Origin: a virus
DNA: 36,198 bases
Direction: 5' to 3' (one strand)
Virus record (IMG/VR): IMGVR_UViG_3300020406_000011
Location: 1-36,198 of that record
Under the pieces are notes generated by a model. It did no database searches and was not told the origin of the DNA. It was given only the letters and a program-made list of their open reading frames with translations. Numbering within the stretch: position 1 is the stretch's first letter; each line of letters opens with the position of its first letter. This document shows, one piece after another, positions 1-9,184 of the stretch. A program made the position numbers and the translations under genes.

Positions 1-3000
1 GTTTCGTTGGTACTGTTAGTATCTCTGAACTATCATCTATTAAGATTGTTGGTGGATCCATTACTATCACTGGATTCTCAGACAGTGATGAACTAGGTGG
101 TGCGTTCGCTTCTGACTCCTTACTACCTACACAGGCTGCGGTTAAGGACTACATCACTAACAAACTAGGACCTTACCTAAACCAACCATTCTCAACTAAC
201 GCTGTTCCTTCTGCTCTTGTACAGTTAACTACCTCTGGTAAGATTAACATTGAACAGATCCCTGCGTTACGTCCATTCAATATTACATCTGTAGCTTCTA
301 CAGCAGAGAGACTAGCAATCGAAGACGCATCAGCTGGTGACATCGCTATTGAAACTACATCTACATCATTCACATTCGTACCAGCTTCAGTTGATACAGT
401 TAACGACTACATCACAATACCTGGTCACGGACTAGCAACAGGTGACATTCTAACTTACTTCCAAGGAACTGGTAACGTTGGTAACTTGGCAGACGGTGCT
501 CAGTACTATGTCATAGTACACTCTGTAGGTGCTAACACAACAGACTACATCAAACTTGCTACATCACTATCTGATGCTCAAGCAGGAACTGCTAGAAACT
601 TAGCAAGTCAAGGATCTGGTACTCATACATTACGTACTGAGGGTGCTGCTATATCCTACATTCTTGAGAATGATTTGGACACTATGTTCATCGCATTCAC
701 TCCTGACTCAACATTAACATACACACCTGGCAACATACTTATTGGTTCTGCTAGTGGTGCTCAAGGTATCATTACAGGATATGAGCAAGGTGTTGTTAGA
801 GACATTCTAGTTGATGACACTGGATCTGGATATACAAACCCACCAGGCATTACAATTTCAGCACCAACTGGATCTGGCGGTACACAAGCATCAGCGACAT
901 GTACAATCGTTAACGGACAGGTATCCACAATATCAATCACAGACAAAGGTTCTGGATATTTCACACAACCTACTGTAACATTTACTGCTGCTCCTACAGG
1001 TGGTACAACTGCTACTTCTCAAGGTAACGTAGCAAGAGTTGAGGCAAGATTAGCTGTTGACCTAGCAAACAACATCAAATACTCTAACGTTGATTTCTTA
1101 CAAGACGAAGCAAATCAGACAGTTGCTACAGGTACATACGTACATGATACATTTGATATCACAGTTACAGAACTCAATCATGGATTTAGTCAAGGTGACA
1201 TCGTATACCTTAACTTTACATCTGGTTCATCTCCATCAGGTTTCTATGATGTAACTCCAGTTAATGCTAACGAGTATACAGTTATAACAGCAGTAGCACT
1301 GCTAACATCTGGTAACTACGAACGTAAGAAGATCGTTGATGTTATTAGAGTTGTTAACACATCTGCTAAAGACGCTGCTAACTGGACACAGTTATCATCA
1401 ACTAACATTGACGCATCTAACATCGTTGCGGGTACTATTGACCCAGAGCGTTTAGGTAAAACAGGTATAGCGAACTCATTCACATTCTTAAGAGGTGATA
1501 GTTCTTACCAGAACGTTATACAGTCTATCAAGTTCTCAACTGCTGACTGTATGGTTGCTGAGTCAAGTCTATCTGACACATCATATATTGAGAAGGTTGA
1601 CATAACAGTCGCAGGAACAGGATATACAAACGGTACATATCAGAACATCCCAATGTTGGGTGGTAACGTACCTATCTCTGATTCAGGGGTAGCACGTGCT
1701 ACTTACACAGTTGCTGACGTTACTACTGGTGGTATTATCGCTAGTGTAAGTAACCTCAATCAGACACCTGAGTCATACACAGCAAATACAACCTTTGACG
1801 TAGCACCATCTACAACAACTGGTGCGGGTCTAGGTGCTGTCATTAGATTTACTACTGACGCTGTAGGTACTCTATCGGTTGATCTTATACTACAAGGTGG
1901 ATCTGGATTCTTAGGTGGTGACACACTAACCTTCGATGGTCCTCTATTCGGTGGTACAGTACAACAACCAGTTGAAATCAGTGTATCGACATTAACTTCA
2001 TCACAAGCATTCGGTGTCATAACCAGTGTATCTGTGGTTACACCAGGTACTGGATATAATGGAGACTTTATACTAACAGTTCCAAATGAACTAGGTACTC
2101 CATCACAGGCAGCTACATTAAACGCACGTAAGGGTATTCTACCTAGATTCTTCGGTAACGCATCTATTGACGTTAGAAAAGCAAATAAACTTACACCAAC
2201 AACATTACAAGCTGGTGGTTCAGTCTTTGGTAACTACGGTATTGCTAAGTACAGAAAGAACGTTGCTGAACAAGCACTTGGTGATCAGACAGAAGGTGGA
2301 TTCAGAGTTACAGACAATGGTGAAGTATCCATCGACCAAGGTGCGGGTTCTAAACTTAATGCTGACAAACTAGATGGTAACGAAGGTGCGTTCTATCAGA
2401 ATGCTTCCAACTTAGTTGAAGGTGTTATTGACCCACAACGTCTAGCAAACACCACATATAACATTTCTATATCTGGTACTGCTGACTTTGCTAACGTACT
2501 ATTCGCTGAGACAACTGCTCCATCATCTGCTAACGCTAACCTAGTATCAGCAGCTAACGTTGGTGCTCAGTTAGCCCTTAGATCTAACAACGTTAACGGT
2601 ATTCCAACCGACGCAGGTGGAGATAGAAATGGTACATTAACATTCAGAAGATCTGCGACTGGTAACTCTGTTGCTCAGTTAGCATTCTCTGCTACAGATA
2701 ACTTATACTTACGTGGTAACTCAGACATATCTAACGTATATGGTAACTGGGCGAAGATCTGGCATTCAGAGAACGATGGTCCTCCTGATCAAAACGAACC
2801 TCGTCGTGGTACATTACCAGGTCCTAACGCTGACTTCTTAGATAATCAGCAAGGTCTATGGTATCAGCAAGGTTATAACATTCATGACCAGAGAACAATA
2901 GGTGTTCTTGGCGATCCAGCTCTACCAACTCTATTAGGTAGAGACAAGTTTGTCGCTGACAACTTCTATGTTGTATCTTCTGGAGAGAAATATCAACTAT

Positions 3001-4784
3001 ACGTTCCTAACTTCTTCTGTGCTACTGGTACAAACCCTGCGGGTAACTTATCAGCGGGTGGTACATACACTCTATATGCTGACGATGCTGCTGTAAACAA
3101 CATTGGTACAATCACCATTGATCCAGGCGGTATCACAGAGACAGATGATACTACTGTAGATGCTAAGTATACAGTTGTTACTGGTTCTATCACATTCGTT
3201 GGTGCGTATGGTAACAAGGACATCAGAGTCTTCGGTCCTAACCCTGGCTCTAAGTGGACAGTTACATCATCTAACCTACTTACAACTGGTGCTTCACAGG
3301 TATTCGCTCTTAGCAATACTGAAGATGGTGCTCTGTTTGAAATGGGTAGAGCAGGAATCGTTTCTACACCAATCTTTGATATAAGATCTGGTGGTCTATC
3401 AAATGACTATGATGTAAGATTCGAGTTCTCAGGTGGTAACGCATCTAATGGTAACGGACTCATGGACATCAAGTCCAGTAGCGTTACTATCAACAGCAAC
3501 ACAGTATGGCATGCGGGTAACGATGGTGTTAACTCACAGTTAGACGCTCACTATGTTGATGGTTATACTCAGAACACTAGCAACGTTGGTAACACACTTG
3601 TACGTAGAGAAGCAGATGGTGACATCAACGTACAGGATCTATATGCTGACCAAGGTATCTTTACTAACACTGGTACATCAACTCTACTATTAGCTGATGG
3701 TAATGGTATTACTTTAGGTAAGGCAACTACTAACGTTCTTGCTATTAAGGGTAGAAACAGCAGTTCTCAAGGTTTCATCAGATTTGGTAATGACAGTAAT
3801 AGCTTCGGTTACAATGGAACATACCTATCATACAACAATGTATACTTCCGTAACGGACGTATAGGTATTGGAGATTCTAATCCTGGTGTATCACTACAGA
3901 GTACTCAAGACGCAATATTCGGAACATCAGGTAGAAGTGCTAACACATATGTTAGAGCATTAGCTGGTGATTCATATCAAGCTGGTTTTGAAGCATTCGG
4001 TTCCAACCAAGGTACAGGTTACCTATACATTGGACAATCAATATCCTATGGTGGTGGTATTGCTTACAACGGAGATAACTCTCCTGCTTCGTTCGGTTCT
4101 GAGTCTGGTGATGATATCACATTCTACAGAAGAAACGCAGGATCTGATTCTCGTGTTATGAAGTATCGCTATAATGATTCTACTGTACATTTCTTTGGAC
4201 AGATTAGATCACGTATAGCACAAGGTACAGCACCATTCTACATTGATTCTACTACAGAAGTCAGCAACTTAAATGCTAACTTACTACAAGGATACACAGC
4301 GTTAGGTCTTCCATACTTGAAGAGAACAACTAACGAGTGGATCACATCTGCTGAAGGTCAAAGAAGATTCTACTTCGCTAACGATTCACATACATACTAT
4401 AGCAGTGGTGATAACTACTATTGGAGAAACAATGCTGACTACAGTATTGCTTCAGTTGATGGTGATGCGGGTACATGGACATTCTATGAACCAGGTGGCG
4501 ACACAACACAGTCATCTTACAGAATGGAGATCAGAGGAGACAATGGTCTTAACATCAACACATCTTCCGTGGGTGTATCAAGTGGTCAAAGATCTGTTGT
4601 TCTTCGTGCTGATGGTGACAAACAGTGGATTGATAGATACGGTATTATTAAGAGAAACCGTCAAAGTATCTCTGAGAGTATCACTATAAATAATGGAGAC
4701 TCCTGTAGTTCTAATGGTCCTCTAACAATCAGTAGTGGATATACAATTCAAATCGCAAATGGCGGTAGTTGGGTAATTCTTTAA
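1..4784 (+). CDS. Giant fibre-like structural protein, 5' end outside window
   Basis: The reading frame is open from base 3 to the TAA at 4782-4784, with no stop, so the gene begins before the window and at least 1593 codons are seen. The TTG at 486 is not the real start: the frame upstream encodes typical fibre text such as LPTQAAVKDYI. Visible segments are several GSGY-type beta repeats (about 800-2100, e.g. GSGYTNPPGITI and GSGYFTQPTVTF), recurring LDG-x-GA-FYQ and DPxRL segments (about 1440 and 2360-2460), a long region of short beta-rich repeats, and a C-terminal end rich in Ser, Gly and Asn. No intramolecular chaperone (S74) end is visible. It is probably a distal tail or fibre component contacting the host. 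Family recognition rests on repeat style only; the exact position in the virion is unknown. Confidence 0.85.
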   Translation, partial: FVGTVSISELSSIKIVGGSITITGFSDSDELGGAFASDSLLPTQAAVKDYITNKLGPYLNQPFSTNAVPSALVQLTTSGKINIEQIPALRPFNITSVASTAERLAIEDASAGDIAIETTSTSFTFVPASVDTVNDYITIPGHGLATGDILTYFQGTGNVGNLADGAQYYVIVHSVGANTTDYIKLATSLSDAQAGTARNLASQGSGTHTLRTEGAAISYILENDLDTMFIAFTPDSTLTYTPGNILIGSASGAQGIITGYEQGVVRDILVDDTGSGYTNPPGITISAPTGSGGTQASATCTIVNGQVSTISITDKGSGYFTQPTVTFTAAPTGGTTATSQGNVARVEARLAVDLANNIKYSNVDFLQDEANQTVATGTYVHDTFDITVTELNHGFSQGDIVYLNFTSGSSPSGFYDVTPVNANEYTVITAVALLTSGNYERKKIVDVIRVVNTSAKDAANWTQLSSTNIDASNIVAGTIDPERLGKTGIANSFTFLRGDSSYQNVIQSIKFSTADCMVAESSLSDTSYIEKVDITVAGTGYTNGTYQNIPMLGGNVPISDSGVARATYTVADVTTGGIIASVSNLNQTPESYTANTTFDVAPSTTTGAGLGAVIRFTTDAVGTLSVDLILQGGSGFLGGDTLTFDGPLFGGTVQQPVEISVSTLTSSQAFGVITSVSVVTPGTGYNGDFILTVPNELGTPSQAATLNARKGILPRFFGNASIDVRKANKLTPTTLQAGGSVFGNYGIAKYRKNVAEQALGDQTEGGFRVTDNGEVSIDQGAGSKLNADKLDGNEGAFYQNASNLVEGVIDPQRLANTTYNISISGTADFANVLFAETTAPSSANANLVSAANVGAQLALRSNNVNGIPTDAGGDRNGTLTFRRSATGNSVAQLAFSATDNLYLRGNSDISNVYGNWAKIWHSENDGPPDQNEPRRGTLPGPNADFLDNQQGLWYQQGYNIHDQRTIGVLGDPALPTLLGRDKFVADNFYVVSSGEKYQLYVPNFFCATGTNPAGNLSAGGTYTLYADDAAVNNIGTITIDPGGITETDDTTVDAKYTVVTGSITFVGAYGNKDIRVFGPNPGSKWTVTSSNLLTTGASQVFALSNTEDGALFEMGRAGIVSTPIFDIRSGGLSNDYDVRFEFSGGNASNGNGLMDIKSSSVTINSNTVWHAGNDGVNSQLDAHYVDGYTQNTSNVGNTLVRREADGDINVQDLYADQGIFTNTGTSTLLLADGNGITLGKATTNVLAIKGRNSSSQGFIRFGNDSNSFGYNGTYLSYNNVYFRNGRIGIGDSNPGVSLQSTQDAIFGTSGRSANTYVRALAGDSYQAGFEAFGSNQGTGYLYIGQSISYGGGIAYNGDNSPASFGSESGDDITFYRRNAGSDSRVMKYRYNDSTVHFFGQIRSRIAQGTAPFYIDSTTEVSNLNANLLQGYTALGLPYLKRTTNEWITSAEGQRRFYFANDSHTYYSSGDNYYWRNNADYSIASVDGDAGTWTFYEPGGDTTQSSYRMEIRGDNGLNINTSSVGVSSGQRSVVLRADGDKQWIDRYGIIKRNRQSISESITINNGDSCSSNGPLTISSGYTIQIANGGSWVIL
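4685..4692 (+). promoter_or_regulatory. Putative T4-type late promoter box
   Basis: TATAAATA is an exact match to the T4 late-promoter consensus. It lies in the last 100 bases of the giant fibre gene, 96 bases before the first adhesin ATG at 4788, so it could start a separate late transcript for the adhesin array. A chance match inside coding sequence is possible. Confidence 0.45.
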
Positions 4785-4787
4785 AAC

Positions 4788-5540
4788 ATGTCTAGACTTT
4801 TAGTTAACAATATCAGAGCATACTCTGGTTCGGTAATAACAATCCCTTCGACAACTAAATTGTCATTGGGAGGAAAAACTATTGGTGAAAACTCTGTTCT
4901 ACCTTCAGCGTCAGGACAGAGTAATAAGGCAATAGGTAGTGATGGTTCATCAATCATATACAACACTTACGGTGCTAGTGGCATGCAAGTGTTTACATCA
5001 TCTGGAACATATGTAAAAACAACAGGAACTAATCAGATCATGGTACGTCTGGTAGCCGCAGGAGGCGGTGGATCTGGACACTGTGAAGCTGGTGGAGCTG
5101 GTGGATTCTCGGAGAAAATATTAAATGTTACTGGTGTGGGTTCAGTATCTGTTGTTATTGGAACTGGAGGAACAGGTACATACTATTCTGGAAGATCTGG
5201 ACAAGGATCTTCCTCCTCCTTTGGTGCTTTCCTCTCAGCAACTGGAGGAGATGGTGCGAACCAGTCCTATCAACACGCAGGAGGACTTGGAGGTATTGGA
5301 GCTGGTGGAGATGTTAATATGTACGGTGGCGGTGGATCCGCACATGGTAGAATAAATGGTGGAGGAGGATATAGTTTCTTTGGTGGTTCTGCTGCCAGAG
5401 GTCATCCTCGTGGTGGTGACTATTCAAGAAACCATCAAGATCGTTGTGCACCTGGCTCAGGTGGAGCAAACGGATGGTTTAGATCCTACTTAGGACCTGA
5501 AGGTAAACATGGTATGGTTGTAGTTTGGGAGTTTAAATAA
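4788..5540 (+). CDS. Glycine-rich tail-tip adhesin-like protein, paralog 1
   Basis: This 250-residue protein is the first of three tandem paralogs. The N-terminal ~50 residues contain the shared pattern LLVNNIRAYSG...IPS...LSLGG, probably an attachment module. It is followed by a GTYVK...IMVRLVAAGGGG strand typical of glycine-rich phage proteins. The C-terminal 160 residues are dominated by Gly-rich segments with shared landmarks GTYYSG, SSFGAF, YQHAGGLGG, NMYGGGG and SFFGG, ending in VVVWEF. Alternating variable and Gly-rich stretches resemble adhesins of the T-even gp38 type, which use poly-glycine II packing, although direct homology cannot be shown here. It starts three bases after the fibre gene, so it may sit at the fibre tip. 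A receptor-binding role is inferred. Confidence 0.75.
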   Translation: MSRLLVNNIRAYSGSVITIPSTTKLSLGGKTIGENSVLPSASGQSNKAIGSDGSSIIYNTYGASGMQVFTSSGTYVKTTGTNQIMVRLVAAGGGGSGHCEAGGAGGFSEKILNVTGVGSVSVVIGTGGTGTYYSGRSGQGSSSSFGAFLSATGGDGANQSYQHAGGLGGIGAGGDVNMYGGGGSAHGRINGGGGYSFFGGSAARGHPRGGDYSRNHQDRCAPGSGGANGWFRSYLGPEGKHGMVVVWEFK

Positions 5541-6301
5541 TGAGTATATTAAAAGTAAATGAACTGAGACCTCAATCGGGTTCAAACGTAACTATCCAAT
5601 CAGGATATACATTGAGACTAGGAAGTAAAAACCTAGACTCTAGTAGTGTCATGCCATCACCTAGTGGACAGAATGGTAAGATACTTGTAAGTAATGGATC
5701 ATCTCGTAACTGGGAAGATCATGGTGCTGTCTCTATGTCAGTATGGACATCTAGTGGTACATGGTCACGACCTACTGGAGTAAAGAGAATTCTTGTAAGA
5801 ATAGCAGGAGCTGGTGGAGCAGGATCAGGAGTTGGAGAAGCAGGGGGAGCAGGAGGATATGCTGAAGAAATTATTGATGTAACAGGTGTATCATCTATAT
5901 CTGTTACTGTGGGACAACCTGGCTCATGGGGTGGTACATACTACTCTGGTGGTGCTGCTAACGGTGGTTCTACATCATTCGGAAACTATATGAGTGCTAG
6001 TGGTGGTAACGGTGCTAACCGTAACTATCAGCACTGTGGAGGACTACCTGGCGTAGGGTCTGGTGGAAACCTGAATATATATGGTGGAGGAGGATCAGGT
6101 CACGAATACTGGTCTGGTTATCCTGGTGGTGGTTCTTTCTTTGGAGGAGCAGGAGCAACAGGACACCCTCGTGGTGGTCACTATGCTTACAACCATCAGT
6201 ACAGAGCTGCTGTAGGAAGCGGTGGTTCACCTGGTTATCATACATCTCGTAGAGGTGCTCGTGGTATGGCGGGTGTTGTATGTGTCTGGAACTTTAGATA
6301 A
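5540..6301 (+). CDS. Glycine-rich tail-tip adhesin-like protein, paralog 2
   Basis: This 253-residue paralog of the flanking genes starts in a TAATG overlap with paralog 1, so translation is probably coupled. The N-terminus MSILKVNELRPQSGSNVTIQSGY keeps the shared module (given here only for its pattern SILKVNELRPQSG). The middle strand reads GTWSRPTGVKRILVRIAGAGG. The C-terminal Gly-rich part keeps GTYYSGG, TSFGNYMSASGG, YQHCGGLPGVGSGG, NIYGGGG and SFFGG, and ends GMAGVVCVWNF. Between these landmarks the loops differ from paralogs 1 and 3, as expected for receptor-facing loops. Function is inferred from the Gly-rich architecture and position; a structural filler protein is the main alternative. 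Confidence 0.75.
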   Translation: MSILKVNELRPQSGSNVTIQSGYTLRLGSKNLDSSSVMPSPSGQNGKILVSNGSSRNWEDHGAVSMSVWTSSGTWSRPTGVKRILVRIAGAGGAGSGVGEAGGAGGYAEEIIDVTGVSSISVTVGQPGSWGGTYYSGGAANGGSTSFGNYMSASGGNGANRNYQHCGGLPGVGSGGNLNIYGGGGSGHEYWSGYPGGGSFFGGAGATGHPRGGHYAYNHQYRAAVGSGGSPGYHTSRRGARGMAGVVCVWNFR

Positions 6302-6303
6302 CT

Positions 6304-7059
6304 ATGTCAAACGTTTACACAAATGAACTCGACGCTGCGTCGGGACAATCTATATTAATACCCAGTGGATACAACCTATCCTTGGGTGGTACCATATTGA
6401 ATAGTTCTTCTATACCTCCTGATCCAGAGGATGAGGGAGGAAAATATCTAGTCAGTAATAATACTGACGCTGTGTTTAGACATATAGGTCCTACAAGTAT
6501 ATCAACATTCTTTAACAGTGGTACATGGTCACGACCAGATGGTATCAACAGAGTCATTGTACGTGTTACAGGTGGTGGTGGCGGTGGTTCAGGTCACTCT
6601 GAATCAGGTGGTGCGGCTGGATATGCTGAAGAGGTTATTGACGTTCGAGGTATTTCTAGTGTATACTGTACAGTAGGTAATGGTTCTGGAAGTGGTACAT
6701 ACTACTCTGGAAATGGTGGCGGGGGCGGTACCTCATCATTCGGAAACTATGTTTCTGCTAGTGGTGGATTAGGTGCGAACCAAACATATCAACACTGCGG
6801 TGGTCTTGGGGGACTAGGATCAGGCGGTAACCTCAACATTTATGGTGGAGGTGGCATCGGACACATGAACTACATGGGTCACGGTGGAGGATCTTTCTTT
6901 GGATCAGGAACTATGAGTGCTCATGGTAACTGGAACCAAGGAACAAGAAGTTCTCAGTTGAAAGCTGCTCGTGGTTCGGGTGGTACATCAGGATATCAGC
7001 GTTCTTATCAGGGTGCTAACGGTATGGCTGGTGCAGTTATTATTTTAGAGTTTGTCTAA
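6304..7059 (+). CDS. Glycine-rich tail-tip adhesin-like protein, paralog 3
   Basis: This 251-residue protein is the third copy. Its N-terminus is the most diverged (VYTNELDAASGQSILIPSGY), but the architecture is unchanged: N-terminal module, GTWSRPDGINRVIVRV strand, then Gly-rich segments with GTYYSG, TSSFGNYVSASGG, YQHCGGLGGLGSGG, NIYGGGG and SFFGS, ending GMAGAVIILEF. It begins two bases after paralog 2. The shared TWSRP-x-G motif in copies 2 and 3, where copy 1 has TYVKTTG, suggests 2 and 3 are the closer pair. The likely role is an alternative or complementary receptor-binding tip; all three could be in one virion or form a heteromer. Confidence 0.75.
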   Translation: MSNVYTNELDAASGQSILIPSGYNLSLGGTILNSSSIPPDPEDEGGKYLVSNNTDAVFRHIGPTSISTFFNSGTWSRPDGINRVIVRVTGGGGGGSGHSESGGAAGYAEEVIDVRGISSVYCTVGNGSGSGTYYSGNGGGGGTSSFGNYVSASGGLGANQTYQHCGGLGGLGSGGNLNIYGGGGIGHMNYMGHGGGSFFGSGTMSAHGNWNQGTRSSQLKAARGSGGTSGYQRSYQGANGMAGAVIILEFV

Positions 7060-7062
7060 ATA
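7056..7062 (+). promoter_or_regulatory. Putative late promoter box CTAAATA
   Basis: CTAAATA overlaps the stop codon of adhesin 3 and lies 21 bases before the ATG at 7084. The same CTAAATA core recurs upstream of several other genes in this window, which supports a late-promoter role. If real, it could drive the whole halogenase/oxygenase cassette. Confidence 0.5.
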
Positions 7063-7083
7063 GAATTACGGATTCAAAGTAAC

Positions 7084-7599
7084 ATGGCTAAAAGTTGTTT
7101 AGTAGACTATCGTGGATTCATCACCGATGTGGTTGAGCCTGGTGAAGAGTTCGAGGTCTATCAAGGGGATGACTCCCCAATCAAATGGGTAACTTGCGAC
7201 GATGATAACGTCACAAACCTATGGGTATTATGTAATGGTGAGTTTTTTGACAGTGCTGACAGACTGGAAAGAAACCAACAGATGAAAAGAAAAGTTGAGT
7301 ATGGTTCTGTAGAAGAACAACTCGACATGATGTATTGGGATCAAGTAAATGGTACAACCACATGGAAAGATCACGTAGCATCAGTAAAAACTAACATTGT
7401 AAATCAGACAACTGCAGATGCAGATGCCTCGTTCTACGATGGCAAAAAAGAATTTGAGATGGGTACTGAAGAAGCACCCTCTTGGAATGGACTACCCGCT
7501 GCTAAGAGAGCAAAGGTAACTAAGTTCAAGAACGAAACAGTTTACGAAACAGGATGGGAATTAGACCCAACTACTAACAGACCTAAGTACGTAGGATAA
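7084..7599 (+). CDS. XkdW-like small phage protein
   Basis: This 171-residue acidic protein has an N-terminal ~60 residues that look like a small beta domain (LVDYRGFITDVVEPGEEFEVYQGD...WVTCDDDNVTNLWVLCNGEF). A central motif YGSVEEQLDMMYWDQVNGTTTWKDHVASVKT resembles the EEQLD-x-x-YWD-x-x-N-G-T pattern I associate with XkdW-like or tail-fibre-assembly-like phage proteins (pattern: EEQLDMMYWDQVNGTTTW). The C-terminus is Lys- and Glu-rich. It sits between the adhesins and the halogenases, so an assembly or fibre-accessory role is plausible. It is not similar to the halogenases; function unproven. Confidence 0.6.
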   Translation: MAKSCLVDYRGFITDVVEPGEEFEVYQGDDSPIKWVTCDDDNVTNLWVLCNGEFFDSADRLERNQQMKRKVEYGSVEEQLDMMYWDQVNGTTTWKDHVASVKTNIVNQTTADADASFYDGKKEFEMGTEEAPSWNGLPAAKRAKVTKFKNETVYETGWELDPTTNRPKYVG

Positions 7600-7609
7600 A
7601 ACTTACATT

Positions 7610-9184
7610 ATGAAAATTGAAGAAATTTGTATAGTCGGTGGCGGTACCGCAGGATGGATGACCGCTGCTACTCTGATTAAATCATTTCCAAAAAAGAAGA
7701 TTACTCTAATTGAGTCGGATGATATACCTACCATAGGTGTGGGTGAGTCAACCACTCAATTTTTTCGTGACTGGACACTTGAAATGAATCTACCAGATAA
7801 CTGGATGGATGAGTGTGAAGCGACATATAAGTACAGTGTAAAATTTAAAAACTTTAGTGAGTATGGTGACTTCCATTATCCTTTCTGGGATGGTGGTGCT
7901 CCTAAGAATAGTAGTTGTGATATATTAGAATGGTTCTTCCATTATAGAGCAACAAATGGTAATCCAGAGGTATCGTTTGCTGAGTGGATGACACCATATT
8001 GGAGAATTATAGAAGAGAACAAAGTTGTTATTAATGACTTTGAATCATTCAAAGGATATAAAAACGCAGGGTATCATCTTGACGCAGTTAAGTTTTCTAA
8101 TATGCTTAAGAGAGACTTCTGTCTCCCACGTGGTGTAGTACATCATATTGACACTATCAAAGATTGTATCAAAGATACTGATGGTAATATAGCAAGTCTT
8201 GTAGGTGAGAAAGACATCTATCTTGCTGATATGTTTGTAGACTGTACTGGATTTAGATCACAGATACTAGGTGGTATGATGGGTATAGAGTGGGATGAGT
8301 TTCCATTCCTTATCAACAACAAAGCATGGACAGTTAGGACAGCATATACAGATAAGTCAACAGAGATGACTAACCATACACAGTGTACAGCACTAGACAA
8401 TGGTTGGGTATGGCACGTGCCACTCACTACTAGAATAGGTACAGGATATAATTTCTCTGACAAGTTTATATCAGAAGAAGATGCGTTAGCAGAGTTTAAA
8501 GAATTTCTAGGTGATAGACCATTGCTATCTGAACCACGTTTAGTAAAATGGAAGAACGGTGTAGCAAAGAAAATCTGGACTAAGAACGTTGTAGGTATAG
8601 GATTATCAGCAGGATTTATAGAACCATTAGAATCTAATGGACTACTATCTGTACATAATTTTGCTGTGTTCTTAGCAGATGCTTTGTCAACACATGAGGG
8701 TAAAATCAATACTCTCATCAGAGCACAGTTCAATCGTAGATGTAGAAAACATATGGGACAGTTTTCTCACTTCGTTGGTAATCATTTCATGATGACAACA
8801 AAAGATAACAGTGAGTATTGGAGATATATTTCAGAGAACATTAATTATATGGATGATAAGGCAGAGAAAGAGGCAGAGACACATGGTGGGTATCCACTAG
8901 ATGATTTCCCATTGAAAATGGATGAGTTAACAAATTTTAACTTTAGCAATTTAGCGGGAAACTCCTTTATTTGTGCGGGTCATATGCATTCTCCACTTAC
9001 ACCATGGACATGTGATTATATGGAAAAGAGAGGAAACGTTGACATCTCCTCCTTCCGAGTGCTATCATCAGGGTATACACTTGACCCCAATATACATGCT
9101 GAAATAGATCAGTTCCCTACACCAGAGGAATTTTACTATGAAGATGTTGCGGGTATAGATTTCCATCATTCATTACATGGTTAG
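7610..9184 (+). CDS. Flavin-dependent halogenase, tryptophan halogenase family (copy A)
   Basis: This 524-residue protein has the N-terminal FAD-binding motif GGGTAGW (residues 10-16) and an IGVGEST segment at 42-48. The family's catalytic lysine is present as K74 in ATYKYSVKF, matching K79 of PrnA by eye. The halogenase motif WxWx[IV]P is W266-V-W268-H-V-P271, with Val where Ile is usual. The FxxPxxSxG motif is FIEPLESNG, with the catalytic glutamate as E341. Length fits PrnA/RebH-type enzymes (about 530). Such enzymes use FADH2, O2 and halide to make HOX and transfer halogen to an electron-rich substrate. No flavin reductase is seen in this window, so FADH2 would have to come from elsewhere. 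Cyanophage enzymes of this family are known (VirX1 from phage Syn10 is a halogenase). Substrate unknown; free Trp, a peptide or another aromatic are all possible. Confidence 0.9.
   Translation: MKIEEICIVGGGTAGWMTAATLIKSFPKKKITLIESDDIPTIGVGESTTQFFRDWTLEMNLPDNWMDECEATYKYSVKFKNFSEYGDFHYPFWDGGAPKNSSCDILEWFFHYRATNGNPEVSFAEWMTPYWRIIEENKVVINDFESFKGYKNAGYHLDAVKFSNMLKRDFCLPRGVVHHIDTIKDCIKDTDGNIASLVGEKDIYLADMFVDCTGFRSQILGGMMGIEWDEFPFLINNKAWTVRTAYTDKSTEMTNHTQCTALDNGWVWHVPLTTRIGTGYNFSDKFISEEDALAEFKEFLGDRPLLSEPRLVKWKNGVAKKIWTKNVVGIGLSAGFIEPLESNGLLSVHNFAVFLADALSTHEGKINTLIRAQFNRRCRKHMGQFSHFVGNHFMMTTKDNSEYWRYISENINYMDDKAEKEAETHGGYPLDDFPLKMDELTNFNFSNLAGNSFICAGHMHSPLTPWTCDYMEKRGNVDISSFRVLSSGYTLDPNIHAEIDQFPTPEEFYYEDVAGIDFHHSLHG

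Noticed and set aside
486-488. TTG as the start of the first gene
   Set aside because: The same frame is open without stops to the left edge and encodes fibre-like sequence, so the gene starts outside the window.
4788-7059. Collagen-like interpretation of the Gly-rich proteins
   Set aside because: There are no regular Gly-X-Y triplets; Gly occurs in clusters typical of phage Gly-rich adhesins.
8218-8733. 171-codon minus-strand frame inside halogenase A
   Set aside because: It is the antisense of conserved halogenase motifs and has no family-like sequence.
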